Source: Nymphaea colorata
Taxonomy: Eukaryota > Streptophyta > Magnoliopsida > Nymphaeales > Nymphaeaceae
Assembly (NCBI RefSeq): GCF_008831285.2
Contig: NW_022204775.1
Location: 5,001 to 18,940 of the forward strand
DNA: 13,940 nt
Direction: 5' to 3'
Below, piece by piece: positions 1 through 9,813 of this stretch; the first letter of the stretch is position 1, and each line of letters starts with the position of its first letter. The notes beneath the pieces are model-generated. The model had not been told where the DNA came from. It was given only the letters and a program-made list of their open reading frames with translations, and ran no database searches. Both the position numbers and the translations under genes were made by a program.

Positions 1-3000
1 GTATTGGCTTAGTATTATCTTGGCCATGGGAAAAATGAGATCTAATGCACTTTTTAGATCTAATAATTATCTTATGTCAAAATGGAGAAATTCTGTATCT
101 CAAATCTTTAGTATTCTCTTATTTATCATCTGTATATGCTATCTAGGAAGAATGCCATCACCCATTATAACTAAAAAACTGAAAGAAAGTTCAAAAGGGG
201 AAGAAAGAATAAACTGAAGAAGAAGGAAATGTAGAAATAGAAACAGTTTCGAAAACAAATAAGATAGAACAGGAAGAAGATAGATCCGTGGAAGAAGACC
301 TTTCCATTTCTTTGGAAGAGGAAGAAAGGTGGAATCTTTACAAGAAGATATATGAAACAGAGGAGATCTGGTTGAATGGAAAGGAAGAAGATGAATTCGA
401 CCTGAAAGAGAAAGAAAAGAATGAACTTTTATGGATTGAAAAATCCCTTCTGTCTCTTCTTTTCGATTATCAACGATGGAATCGACCTCTGCGGTATATA
501 GAAAATGATCGATTTTCAAATGCTGTAAGAAATGAAATGTCTCAATATTTTTTAATACATGCGAAAGTGATGGAAAGCAAAGAATATCTTTCACATATCC
601 ACCTAGTTTGTCTACTTTTTTGAAATGATACAAAAAAAGATGTCTTTTCGCACAGCGGAAAAACTACCTGCGGAGGCCCTCTCTAATGAATGGGTTTCGA
701 CCACTAAAAAACAAAGAGATAACTTAAGGAACGAATTCATAAATCGAATTGAAGCTATAGACAAAGGATCTCTTATCCTCGATGTGGTCGAAAAAAGAGC
801 CAGATTGTGCAATGATGAAGAGGAACAAGAATGCTTACCTAAGTTTTATGATCCTCTTTTGAACGGACCTTATCGTGGAACAATAAAAAAAGGGTATTTA
901 TATTCAATTAGGAATGATTCAACTACCTCCACACGGGGGTCTACCAAAATGGCTTGGATAAATAAGATTCATGGTATCCTTTTTTCCAAGGATTATCGAG
1001 AGTTTGAACGAGAATTGGAACACGAAATATATAAACTTGACGTAAAATCATTATCTACAGGCATTGAGGATTCATCAGTCTCAATTGGTGAATTTACAGA
1101 AGAAGCTGAAGAAGCTGAGAAATCAAGAACTCGTTTCAAACAATTTGCTTTTGGGGGAGAAGAAAAGTATTCGATATGGTTAGAGCTGATCCGAATGATC
1201 AAAAAATGAGTAATCTTCAAATTGAAGAAATTAAGAAAAAGGTTCCTCGATGGTTATACAAACTGACTTCTGATTTGGATTTTGAAGAAGAGGAGGAGGA
1301 GGAGGAAGAAGATGATCAGGAAGAATCCACAGAGGATCACGGGATTCGTTCAAGAAAAGCCAAACGTGTAGTAATTTATACTGACACTGATACCGATGAG
1401 GATACTAATATCATTAATACCAATGATAATATCATCAATACTACCACTGATAATATCATTAATACCAATGATAATATCAATAATACTACTGATAATATCA
1501 GTAATACCACCGATAGTAATCAAGAAAAAAATAGTGATGATCAAGTCGAAAAAGGTGATCAAAGAGGAAAAGGAAATGGTGATCAAGCCAAAAAGAAAAA
1601 GGGTGATCAAGCCAAAAATGGTGATCAAAGAGGAAAAGGAAATGGTGATCAAGCAGAAGAACATGAAATGGCCTTGATACGTTACTCGCAACAATCAGAT
1701 TTTCGTCGTGATATAATCAAAGGGTCGATGCGGGCTCAAAGACGTAAAACAGTCACTTGGGAAATGTTTCAAACAGATGTACACTCCCCCTTTTTTTTGA
1801 CAGAATAGACAAACACCTTTGTTTTCTTTTGATATCTCAAGGATGATGAACCTCATTTTTAGGAATTGGATGGAGGAAAAAGCCCAAAATACAAACATCT
1901 GATTATGTGGGTGAAGGGGCAAAAGAGAAAGAGAAATGGAGAAGAACACGAAGAGGAGTATAAAAGAAAGAGGATAAAAGACAGGAGGAGGAACGGATAG
2001 CAATAGCAGAAACTTGGGATAATATTATATTTGCTCAAGCAATAAGGAGTTCCATATTAGTAACCCACTCGATTCTTCGAAAATACATCATATTACCTTC
2101 ATTGATAATAGTTAAAATATTGGTCGTATGTTATTATTTCAATTCCCTGAGTGGTATGAAGATTTGACCGAATGGAGTAGGGAAATGCATGTCAAATGCA
2201 CATATAATGGTGTTCAATTATCGGAAACAGAATTTCCAAAAGATTGGTTAACAGACGGTATTCAGATAAAATCCTATTTCCTTTCTCTCTGAAACCTTGG
2301 CATAGAAAAAGCTACGATCCATCATAAGGATCTAAGAAAAAAACAAAAAAATTTCTGTTTTTTAACGATCTGGGGGATGGAAACAGAAGTCCCTTTGGCT
2401 CTCCCGAAAAAACCTTTCTTTTTTGAACCATTAATAAAACACTCGAAAAAAAATTAGAAAGTCAAAAAGACAGGTTTTTTCTTTCTAAGATTATAAAAGA
2501 CAACATAAAAGGTTTCTAAAGATTCTCAACGAAAAATAAGATGGATTATCAAAATAGTTCTATTTATAAAAAGAAAAGTGAAGAAACTCTTTTTCTTAGT
2601 GACGCGAGTCTATGACCCAAGTCAAAATGAAGAACCAAGTCAAAATGAGAAAGATTCCAAAAAAATCATCCATGAATCACCCATTATAATTGTATCCGGA
2701 GATTGGACAAATGATTCACTGATAGAAAGAAAAATTAATGATCTGGCTGATAAGACAACCAAAATTGGGATCAAGTAGAAAAGATTAGAAAAGACAAGAA
2801 AAAAAACCTCTAACTCAGATATTGAGGATATAGATATTAGTACTAACAAGGGAAATTTTAGTAATAAAAGAACCGAATCACGGAACATATTTTTCAAATA
2901 TCTAAAAAGAAGAAGTGCCCCATTAATCTCTAAATGGAACTCTTTTATGAAATCTTTCATTGAAAGAATATACATGGGTATCCTTCTATGTATCACTAAC

Positions 3001-5199
3001 ATTTACAGGATCAATGCACAATTTTTTCTTGACTCAACAAAAATACTTTAAATGGATACACTTACAATGACGAAATAAAGGAAAAGGATACTAATGAAAC
3101 GAATCCAAATATAATTCCCTTCATTTCGACTGTAAAATCTCTTTCTACTTATACTACTAATATAAGTAGTGATAGTAATTCACCGATTTACTGCGACTTA
3201 TCTTCTTTGTCTCAAGCCTATGTGTTTTACAAATTATTGCAAACCCAAGTTAGTAACAAATATAAGTCAGAATCCATATTTCATTACTACAGAACATATC
3301 CTTTATTAAGGATAGAATAAAAGACTATTTCCATGACTATTTCCATACACGAGGAATATTTGATTCAGAATCAAACACAAGAAACTGCGGAATTCTGGAA
3401 TGAGTGAATGGAAAAACTGGTTAAAGAGCCATTATCAATACAATTTCTCCCATGACAAATGGTCTAGATTAGCACCTCTAAAATGGAGAAAGAAAGTCAA
3501 TCAGCATTTTACGATTAAAAATAACGACTCACCAAAATTGGGTTCATATGAGAAAAGACCAATTAATTCATTCCGGTAAAAGGATTATTATAAATATAAA
3601 TTGGACTTATTGAAGAGTCCGAGTTGCGAAAAAAAATTAAAAAACACTACAGATATGATCTTTTATCATATAAATATCTTAATTATGAAGATGTGAAAGA
3701 CTCCAATATTATGGATCACATTACAAGTAAACAGGCACGGAGAGATTTCTAATTACAATACACATAAATACAAATCGTTTTATGCTACAACTATAAATGA
3801 TAGCCTAGAAGATAAATATACAATTGATAGGGATCCAAATCTAGATAGAAAATATTTGGAATTGAGAATCACCATTTTTACCCTAGAAACAATATTGAAA
3901 CTAGGACTAGTACGGGTATCAGAACTTTCATTAATAAAAAAAGAAAACTACTAAGACTGGGACCAATAAGAAAGATATTCTTTATCTTTATATCAGAATT
4001 CATCAAGAAATCCAAACAAAGCAAAAGAGTTATTTTTTGATTGGATGGAATGAATGAACAAATGTTAGATCATACTATATCGAATCTGCGCCCTTGGTTC
4101 TTACCAGAATTTGTGCCGCTTTACGATCGATATAAGACTAATCCGTGGATCATACCAATCAAATTGCTTCTATTTGATTTTCATGGAAACAAAACAAGCG
4201 ATCTTTATATAGATCCAAAGTGGAATCTAATCAAAAAGAAGATTTAATCCAAAACCAAAAGTAGAATCTAATCAAAAGGGATATCTTGAATTAGAGAATG
4301 GGAACCGGGACGAGAAGAACGACAGCACAAGGAAATCTTATATCTGATATAAGAAACCAAAAAAAAGATGTTGGAGCAAATTCCGCGGGTTCAGATATTA
4401 AGAAACGCAGAAAGAAAAGAAATTCAAGAGCAAGAAGGAAGCGGAACTAGACTTATTTTTGAAAAATATTTTCTTTTTCAACTCCGATGGGGTGATTCTT
4501 TCAATCAAAGAATGACCAATATATCAAGGTATATTGTCTACTGCTTAGACTTATGAATCCGAATGAAATTGCTATATCCTCTATTCAAAGAGGAGAAATG
4601 GGTCTAGATGTAATGCTGATTAATAAGGATTTGTCTCTTCCAGAATTGATAAAAAGGGGAATATTTATTGTTGAACCGGTTCGTTGTCTATCAAATGGGA
4701 TGGAATTTCGATTATGTATCAAACCATAGCTATTTCATTGACCCATAAGGTTCAGTACCAAACTAATCGAGGATACCAGGTAAAAAACATATTGATAAGA
4801 ATGACTTGAATGGCTCGATTGCACGACACGGAGGAGTGCGTGTGAATGGGGACAATAATAATTATGATTTGCTTGTTCCTGAACATATTTTATCTCCTAG
4901 CCATCGTAGAGAATTGAGAATTATAAGCCGTTTCAATTACCGAAATAGGAACCTTGTGAATAAGAATCCAGTATTTTGCAATAGAGCTAAGACTAATGCG
5001 CAGGGGTTGAGAAATTTGTAATAGGGATAAGCATTTTGATACAGATACAAATAACTCTCTAAAATGGAAAGTGTTTCTTTGGCCCACTCATCGATTAGAA
5101 GATTTAGCCTGTATGAATCGTTATTGGTTTGATACCAATAATGGGAGTCGTTTCAGTATGTCAAGGATCCATATGTATAAGCAATTTGGAATTCGCTGA
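1..5199 (+). CDS. ycf1: ycf1 (TIC214), 5'-truncated by the window edge and broken by many frameshifts
   Basis: Encodes TIC214, the large plastid-made component of the inner-envelope protein translocon. The window opens near residue 200, at the end of the N-terminal membrane domain: a hydrophobic segment ([14 protein letters not shown]) is followed by the family motif [11 protein letters not shown]. Next come an acidic region, the conserved [14 protein letters not shown] motif (~1345-1390), low-complexity repeats, then stretches such as [24 protein letters not shown] and [15 protein letters not shown]. The C-terminus [20 protein letters not shown] (from 5101) is diagnostic and runs in frame to TGA at 5197-5199. 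No single frame is open. Switches I can place lie near 215 (lost base), 549 (T run one short), 1204 (A run one short) and 1795-1825; many more follow between 2000 and 5000. Essential in most angiosperms, so the breaks are probably sequencing errors. The identification is sure; the exact protein is not readable. Confidence 0.95.
1278..1331 (+). repeat. acidic Glu/Asp run inside ycf1
   Basis: A GAA/GAG-rich stretch encodes an unbroken acidic tract, nine Glu followed by Asp-Asp-Gln-Glu-Glu, just before the conserved [12 protein letters not shown] motif of TIC214. Such purine-rich codon runs are common in the variable middle of ycf1 and are prone to length change. The number of Glu codons may also be affected by the base losses seen elsewhere in this sequence. 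Confidence 0.7.
1407..1514 (+). repeat. five in-frame 21/24-bp repeats in ycf1 encoding N-I-x-N-T-x-D
   Basis: Five consecutive units lie at 1407-1427, 1428-1451, 1452-1472, 1473-1493 and 1494-1514, each beginning AATATCA and ending GAT. They encode [29 protein letters not shown] and NISNTTD. The first and third units are identical at the nucleotide level; the second carries one extra codon. The array lies in the frame of the surrounding ycf1 and has no base loss, so it is an in-frame minisatellite in the variable part of the protein. Confidence 0.9.
1554..1654 (+). repeat. perfect 35-bp direct repeat in ycf1 (GDQ-rich)
   Basis: The 35 bases at 1554-1588 recur without change at 1620-1654, separated by a 31-base spacer that itself carries two further GGTGATCAA-type blocks. 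Encoded residues are lysine- and glycine-rich: [12 protein letters not shown], then [10 protein letters not shown], then the same block again. This is a second, compositionally different in-frame repeat array in TIC214, immediately after the NIINTND array. Strongly hydrophilic and probably disordered. Confidence 0.88.
2617..2651 (+). repeat. 17/18-bp tandem duplication in ycf1 (PSQNE twice)
   Basis: CCAAGTCAAAATGA is followed by AGAA and then repeated at once (2617-2634 and 2635-2651). The translation reads [13 protein letters not shown] short slippage-type duplication that keeps the ycf1 frame. Confidence 0.75.
3323..3346 (+). repeat. 12-bp tandem duplication in ycf1 (DYFH twice)
   Basis: GACTATTTCCAT occurs twice back to back. 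In the ycf1 frame this gives DYFH-DYFH just before the conserved TRGIFDSES segment. It adds four residues without breaking the frame. Confidence 0.75.
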
Positions 5200-5637
5200 T
5201 GTTACAATCAATTTCCCTCTTTATCACGCGCCTGGTATATGAGAACATGCAAATAAATACATACCTTATGTTAGACTCTGATACACAGATTCAGTCAGTT
5301 AGACTCTGATACACAAGATTCAGTCAGTTAGACTCTGATACACAAGATTCAGTCACATATCAATTGGACCTAGGAATGAATCGACAGAATCTTTTTAGGT
5401 CCCTTTCCCTTTCATTCTGTTTCGTGAGCCCAGGAATATACCATCCCTTTGTATCTGAATAAATTTATTGTTATTATTTATTCATATTCATTTTGATTTG
5501 TTTGATAGAAAAAAGAGTAATATATGAATCAATCCAGATTATTGTGTACACCAGAACAAATAAATGGTATTATTATTCTTGATTGGGAAGATTTATATCC
5601 GTGGGAACAAAAGAAAAAAAGAGAAGAATTTATTTGT
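5200..5637. other. ycf1-rps15 spacer
   Basis: This 438-nt stretch holds no recognisable gene on either strand. It contains a triple 29-bp repeat (5271-5356), an AT-rich patch around 5460-5510 (TTATTGTTATTATTTATTCA) and the leader of rps15. I saw no tRNA and no convincing -35/-10 promoter pair. ycf1 and rps15 lie on the same strand, so they may be read from one transcript. Confidence 0.8.
5271..5356. repeat. 29-bp tandem repeat, three copies
   Basis: Units at 5271-5298 (28 bp, one A short), 5299-5327 (29 bp) and 5328-5356 (29 bp, last base differs) each begin TTAGACTCTGATACAC and end GATTCAGTCA. The second and third units are identical over 28 bases. The first lacks one A of an AA pair, the same kind of one-base loss seen in the genes. 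Lies wholly in the spacer between ycf1 and rps15. Confidence 0.92.
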
Positions 5638-5899
5638 ATGGTAAAGAATTCGCCCATATCCGTTATTCCACAGAAGAAAAAGGGGTTCTGTTGAATTCCA
5701 AGTATTTAATTTTACCAATAAGATAGAGAGACTTACTTCACATTTGAAACTGCACAGAAGAGACTATTTATCTCAGAGGGGTCTGCGGAAAATTCTGGGG
5801 AAACGCCAACGACTGCTGGTTTATTTATCAAAGAAAAATCGAGTGCGTTATAGGGAATTAATTGGTCAATTGGGTATTCGAGAACCAAAAACTGGTTAG
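5638..5899 (+). CDS. rps15: 30S ribosomal protein S15 (uS15c), one frameshift
   Basis: Plastid ribosomal protein uS15, which binds the central domain of 16S rRNA early in small-subunit assembly. The start at 5638 gives [12 protein letters not shown], the usual plastid N-terminus. The main helical RNA-binding body, with [18 protein letters not shown] and [17 protein letters not shown], runs in another frame to TAG at 5897-5899. The frames meet at the A5G4 run near 5675-5685, where two missing bases (or one extra) would restore R-G-S-V-E-F. Adding two bases gives 264 nt, 87 residues, close to the usual 87-92. A purine-rich AGAAG lies about 10-15 nt upstream of the ATG as a weak ribosome-binding site. 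Its neighbours ycf1 and ndhH fit the canonical order. Identification is certain; the break is probably a sequence error. Confidence 0.95.
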
Positions 5900-5974
5900 T
5901 TTGGAAATTCGTTTGAGTTATTCGGTTCATTAGATCTTGAATTTGGATGAACCTCGTTTCATTTTCAGGAATTC

Positions 5975-6028
5975 ATGGAATAATGAATTGGGATCGGAGA
6001 AATGGAATAATGAATTGGAATCGGAGAA
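5975..6028. repeat. 27-bp tandem duplication just upstream of ndhH
   Basis: ATGGAATAATGAATTGG followed by G/A-ATCGGAGAA occurs at 5975-6001 and again at 6002-6028, with a single G/A difference. The second copy ends ten bases before the ndhH start codon, and each copy carries a GGAGAA Shine-Dalgarno-like motif. The duplication therefore doubles the ribosome-binding region. It lies in the rps15-ndhH spacer. Confidence 0.9.
6023..6026 (+). promoter_or_regulatory. Shine-Dalgarno-like GGAG of ndhH
   Basis: GGAG ends 11 bases before the ATG at 6038. An identical motif sits 27 bases further upstream in the first copy of the duplication. It supports the choice of the ATG at 6038, which also gives the conserved N-terminus [10 protein letters not shown]. 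Confidence 0.5.
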
Positions 6029-6037
6029 TAAAAACAT

Positions 6038-7205
6038 ATGACTGTACCAGACGCAAGAAAAGACCTCCTCGTGGTCATATGGGTCCTCACCACCCGTCAA
6101 TGCATGGTGTTCTTCGACTCATTGTTACTCTAGATGGCGAAGATGTTATCGACTGTGAACCCATATTGGGTTATTTACACAGAGGAATGGAAAAATTGCG
6201 GAAAACCGAACAATTATACAATATCTACCTTATGTAACACGTTGGGATTATTTAGCTACTATGTTCACGGAGGCAATAACCGTTAATGCACCTGAGGAAT
6301 TGGGAAATATTCAAGTACCTAAAAGAGCCAGCTATATTAGGGTAATTATGCTGGAGTTGAGTCGTATAGCTTCGCATTTGTTATGGCTTGGACCTTTATG
6401 GCCGATATCGGTGCGCAGACTCCTTTCTTCTATATTTTCAGAGAGAGGGAATTGTTATATGATCTATTCGAAGCTGCCACAGGTATGCGAATGATGCATA
6501 ATTATTTCCGTATCGGGGGGTAGCTGCTGATTTACCTCATGGCTGGATAGATAAATGTTTAGATTTCTGCGATTATTTTTTAACGGGAGTTGTTGAATAT
6601 CAAAAGCTTATTACGCGCAATCCATCTTTTTGGAACGAGTTGAAGGGGTAGGTTTTATTGGGGGAGAGGAAGCCATAAATTGGGGTTTATCAGGACCAAT
6701 GCTACGAGCTTCCGGAATCCAATGGGACCTTCGTAAAGTCGATCGGTATGAGTGTTATGATGAATTCGATTGGGAAGTCAATGGCAAAAGAAGGAGACTC
6801 ATTAGCTCGTTATTTAGTAAGAATTGGCGAAATGACGGAATCCATCAAAATTATTCAACAGGCTCTGGAAGGAATTCCGGGGGACCTTATGAAATTTAGA
6901 ATTCCGACGCTTTGCTGGAACAAAAGATTCAGAATTGAACGACTTTGAATATCGATTCATTAGTAAAAAGCCTTCTCCCAGTTTTGAATTGTCAAACAAG
7001 AACTTTATGTGAGAGTAGAAGCCCAAGGGAGAATTAGGTATTTTTCTGATAGGAGATAATAGTGTTTTTCCTTGGAGATGGAAAATACGTCCACCCGGTT
7101 TCATCAATTTGCAAATTCTTCCTCAGCTAGTTAAAGAATGAATTGGCTGATATTATGACAATACTAGGTAGTATAGATATCATTATGGGAGAAGTTGATC
7201 GTTGA
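6038..7205 (+). CDS. ndhH: NDH complex subunit H (49-kDa / NuoD-like), about 14 single-base losses
   Basis: Peripheral-arm subunit of the plastid NDH complex, homologous to NuoD, facing the quinone site on the stromal side of the thylakoid. Visible motifs are [20 protein letters not shown] (from 6082), [60 protein letters not shown] and the C-terminus [13 protein letters not shown] before TGA at 7203-7205. The frame shifts near 6078, 6190, 6396, 6517, 6629, 6782, 6787, 6881, 6894, 6995, 7025 (two), 7132 and 7140. All are missing bases, mostly in runs such as G6 or T5. The span is 1168 nt; 14 added bases give 1182, exactly the usual 393 codons plus stop. The stop is one base ahead of the ndhA ATG, so translation of the two may be coupled. 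Confidence 0.97.
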
Positions 7206-7206
7206 A

Positions 7207-7744
7207 ATGATAATTGAAGAAGCACAAGCTATCAATTCTTTTTTCAGATCGGAATCCTCAAAAGAGGCCTATGGGCTCATATGGTTACTTGTACCTATTG
7301 TTACTCTTGTATTGGGAATCACAATAGGGGTATTAGTAATTGTGTGGCTAGAAAGAAAAATATCTGCAGGGATACAACGACGAATTGGTCCTGAGTATGC
7401 CGGCCCCTGGGATTCTTCAAGCTCTAGCGGATGGGGTCAAACTACTTTTCAAGAAGATTTCTTCCATCTAGAGGAGATATTCGTTTATTTAGTGTCGGCC
7501 CATCCGTAGCGGTCGTATCAATTCTACTGAGTTATTCAGTAATTCCTTTGGCCATCACTTGTACTAACCGATCTCAGTATAGGTGTTTCTCTATGGATCG
7601 CTATTTCAAGTATTGCCCTATCGGACTTCTTATGTCCGGATATGGATCAAATAATAAATATTCCTTTTCAGGTGGTTTACGAGCTGCTGCTCAATCTATA
7701 AGTTATGAATACCGTTAATCCATGTGTGTTATCAATATCTCTAC
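7207..7744 (+). CDS. ndhA: ndhA exon 1 (NDH subunit A, NuoH-like), frameshifted
   Basis: Membrane-arm subunit next to the quinone pocket, homologous to NuoH. ATG at 7207 follows the ndhH stop after one base and reads [12 protein letters not shown]. Hydrophobic helix [24 protein letters not shown] is followed by [20 protein letters not shown], the family's signature quinone-site loop. Further on, in other frames, come [30 protein letters not shown] and [10 protein letters not shown] count nine single-base losses (near 7410 two, 7450, 7460, 7548, 7560, 7617, 7708 and 7720). The N-terminus also looks two codons shorter than the common form. Nine plus six bases bring 538 nt to 553, the usual exon 1 length. 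The exon ends ATATCTCTAC at 7744, before GTGTG. Confidence 0.95.
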
Positions 7745-8659
7745 GTGTGATTCGTTGGAATACGCACTCCTACCTCTTTCTTTGCTTTTTCTAGGAAAGA
7801 AGTTGGTTGATTGAATATATAGATAGAACTCTTTTTTATTCATCACTGGGATCTATGAACTAACCAGATAGTTATATGAGTGAAACAAAACTGCTTATGA
7901 ATTCGCAGTAAGAAGATCGAGTCTCATTACTACGTACGAGAGTAAAGTGGAGCTAAACATAAGCAGCGGAAGCTGTTTACCCCAAGTATCGATTAGCCAT
8001 CAGGACTTGAAGCGGGCGCAAAAGATCAACTGTATGGAATTTTTACTCTTGTATTTATTACATACGAGGATCCACCAAACTGAGTGGACGGTTAGGAACA
8101 CCAAGGTACAAAAGATTAGTAATGGAGATAATGTACGTATCCAAACGGATATTTTGACATTACATAAAAGGAGTCATAATGAGGGCTTGAAGTTGGTAGA
8201 AATGATCAAAAGTATTCCCGTGATCCGATCCAGAGTATAGCTCCTATCCACTGATTTAAAAATAACTATCAGGAACGAAGTAATCCTTTATTTATATAGT
8301 ATAGTCCTTCTGAGAAAGAAGAGAAGAACAGGAAGGAAAAATGGATTGACTATTTATTGTATCTTATGGAAAGATCGAGTTAAGTTATTACTGAACAAGA
8401 AACTCAGCAAAAAGAATAAAGGATGAGATGGATTCAGAAGTGTACTTTTTATTTGTTATTATCTTATCGCGGACAGAATCCACTGGTCTAGTTCACTTAT
8501 GAGCATTTTGATTCATCTTTCTTTTTTCCTATGGTATGCGATGTATACCGAAGCATACCTTAGATTTATTCGTGACCATTGAGGAGCCGTATGAAGCTGA
8601 GGTCTCATGTACGGTTCTGGAATAGAGATGGGAACAGTGATGTTATCATCGACTATGAT
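7745..8659 (+). other. ndhA: ndhA group II intron (915 nt)
   Basis: The intron opens GTGTGATTCG, fitting the group II 5' consensus GUGYG. It ends CTATGAT, an AY end. Splicing joins CTAC to TATCTAAC, giving L-L-S-N, the conserved residues at this junction. Domain V is at 8584-8618; domain VI follows, with a candidate branch-point A at 8652, seven bases from the 3' splice site. There is no maturase or reverse-transcriptase reading frame, so splicing depends on factors made elsewhere. The ~290-base open stretch at 7947-8240 has no family resemblance and is chance. Because the sequence appears to have lost bases, the true intron is probably somewhat longer. Confidence 0.93.
8584..8618 (+). other. 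domain V of the ndhA group II intron
   Basis: GAGCCGTATGA pairs with TCATGTACGGTTC to form the short bulged hairpin that is the catalytic core of group II introns. Its sequence closely matches the standard plastid form beginning GAGCCGTATGA and ending GTACGGTTCT. It lies about 40 bases before the 3' splice site, as expected. Confidence 0.9.
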
Positions 8660-9196
8660 TATCTAACAGTTCAAGTACGGTTGATATAGTTGAGGCGCAG
8701 TCAAAATATGGTTTTTGGGGGTGGAATCTTTGGCGTCAACCTATAGGGTTCATAGTTTTTATAATTTCTTCACTAGCAGAATGCGAGAGATTGCCCTTTG
8801 ATTTACCGAAGCCGAGGAGGAATTAGTAGCAGGTTATCAAACTGAATATTCAGGTATCAAATTTGGTTTATTTTATGTTGCTTCTTACCTCAATTTACTA
8901 GTTTCTTCATTATTCGTAACAGTTCTGTACTTGGGAGGGTGGAATCTTCCTATTCCATATATACCAATTACTGAACTTTTCGAAATAAATAAAACTAGTG
9001 AAGTCTTTGGAACAACAATTAGTCTCCTCATTACATTAGCTAAAGCTTATTTGTTCCTGTTCATTCCTATCTCAACAAGATGGACTTTACCTAGGCTGAG
9101 AATGGATCAACTATTAAATCTTGGGTGGAAATCTCTTTTACCTATTGCTCTCGGTATCTATTATTGACAACTTCTTCCCAACTTGTTTCGCTATAA
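8660..9196 (+). CDS. ndhA: ndhA exon 2, two single-base losses
   Basis: Second half of NdhA, beginning [20 protein letters not shown] after the splice junction. It carries the acidic quinone-site loop [20 protein letters not shown], conserved in NuoH/NdhA proteins, and three hydrophobic stretches ([34 protein letters not shown], and the C-terminal [13 protein letters not shown] region). One base is missing in the CCGGAAGCC region near 8812, which splits FDLP from EAEEE. Another is missing in GGTAATC near 9153. With both restored the length is 539 nt, the common exon 2 length, and the stop is TAA at 9194-9196 after TTSSQLVSL. ndhI starts 79 bases later on the same strand. Confidence 0.95.
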
Positions 9197-9275
9197 CAGA
9201 ATAGGATATTCCAGATTCTTATCTCTCTCAAGCAAGAGAAAGAAACATCAAATTATTCATGGATATTCACGATAT

Positions 9276-9813
9276 ATGTTTCCTATGGTGACTGGGTTCA
9301 TGAATTATGGTCAACAGACAGTACGAGCTGCAAGATCATTGGTCAAGTTTCATGATTACCTTATCTCACGCAAATCGTTTACCTGTAACTATTCAATATC
9401 CTTATGAAAAATCGATCACATCAGAGCGTTTCCGTGGGCGAATCCACTTTGAATTTGATAAATGCATTGCTTGTGAAGTATGTGTTCGCGTATGTCCGAT
9501 AGATCTACCTGTTGTTGATTGGCGATTAGAAACAGATATTAGAAAGAAACGATTGCTTAATTATAGTATTGATTTCGGAATCTGTATATTTTGTGGTAAT
9601 TGCGTGGAGTATTGCCCCACAAACTGTTTATCAATGACTGAAGAATATGAACTTTCCACCTACGATCGTCACGAATTAAATTATAATCAAATTGCTTTGG
9701 GTCGGTTACCAATGTCTGTAATTGGAGATTACACAGTTCGAACAATTATGAACTCAACTCCAATAAAAATATCTATGGAGAAACCCCTTGATTCAAGAAC
9801 GATTACCAATTAA
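9276..9813 (+). CDS. ndhI: NDH complex subunit I (NuoI-like, two [4Fe-4S] clusters), two single-base losses
   Basis: Stromal iron-sulphur subunit that passes electrons toward the quinone site. ATG at 9276 gives [20 protein letters not shown]. The frame is lost between 9325 and 9350, where Y-I-G-Q-G-F would need one base near 9327 and one near 9345. From [20 protein letters not shown] it is open to TAA at 9811-9813. Two complete ferredoxin motifs are present: [12 protein letters not shown] (from ~9463) and [12 protein letters not shown] (from ~9580), eight cysteines for two [4Fe-4S] clusters. Adding two bases gives 540 nt, 179 residues, within the family range of 161-180. The C-terminus ([10 protein letters not shown]) is variable in the family. 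Confidence 0.97.

Noticed and set aside
139-633. 164-codon open frame on the minus strand opposite ycf1
   Set aside because: It is the shadow of the purine-rich Glu/Lys codons of ycf1; the translation is Leu/Ser/Phe-rich with no family resemblance, and ycf1 motifs are clear on the other strand.
1396-1677. 93-codon Ile-rich plus-strand frame overlapping the ycf1 repeats
   Set aside because: Out-of-frame reading of the same repeat array; no start signal and no conservation outside the repeat.
1350-1694. 114-codon hydrophobic open frame on the minus strand, resembling a membrane protein
   Set aside because: It is antisense to the N-I-x-N-T-x-D and GDQ repeats of ycf1. AAT/ATC-rich repeats give Ile-rich frames on both strands, so the hydrophobicity is composition, not a gene.
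5524-5637. In-frame ATG 38 codons upstream of the rps15 start, with no stop between
   Set aside because: The added residues (MNQSRLLCTPEQ...) match nothing in the uS15 family, and the ATG at 5638 gives the standard N-terminus. Chance openness of a short leader, possibly helped by lost bases.
5733-5930. 65-codon minus-strand frame opposite rps15
   Set aside because: Shadow of rps15, whose helical body is unmistakable on the plus strand.
7947-8240. 97-codon open frame inside the ndhA intron
   Set aside because: No reverse-transcriptase or maturase motif; plastid ndhA introns do not encode a protein. It is intron RNA structure.
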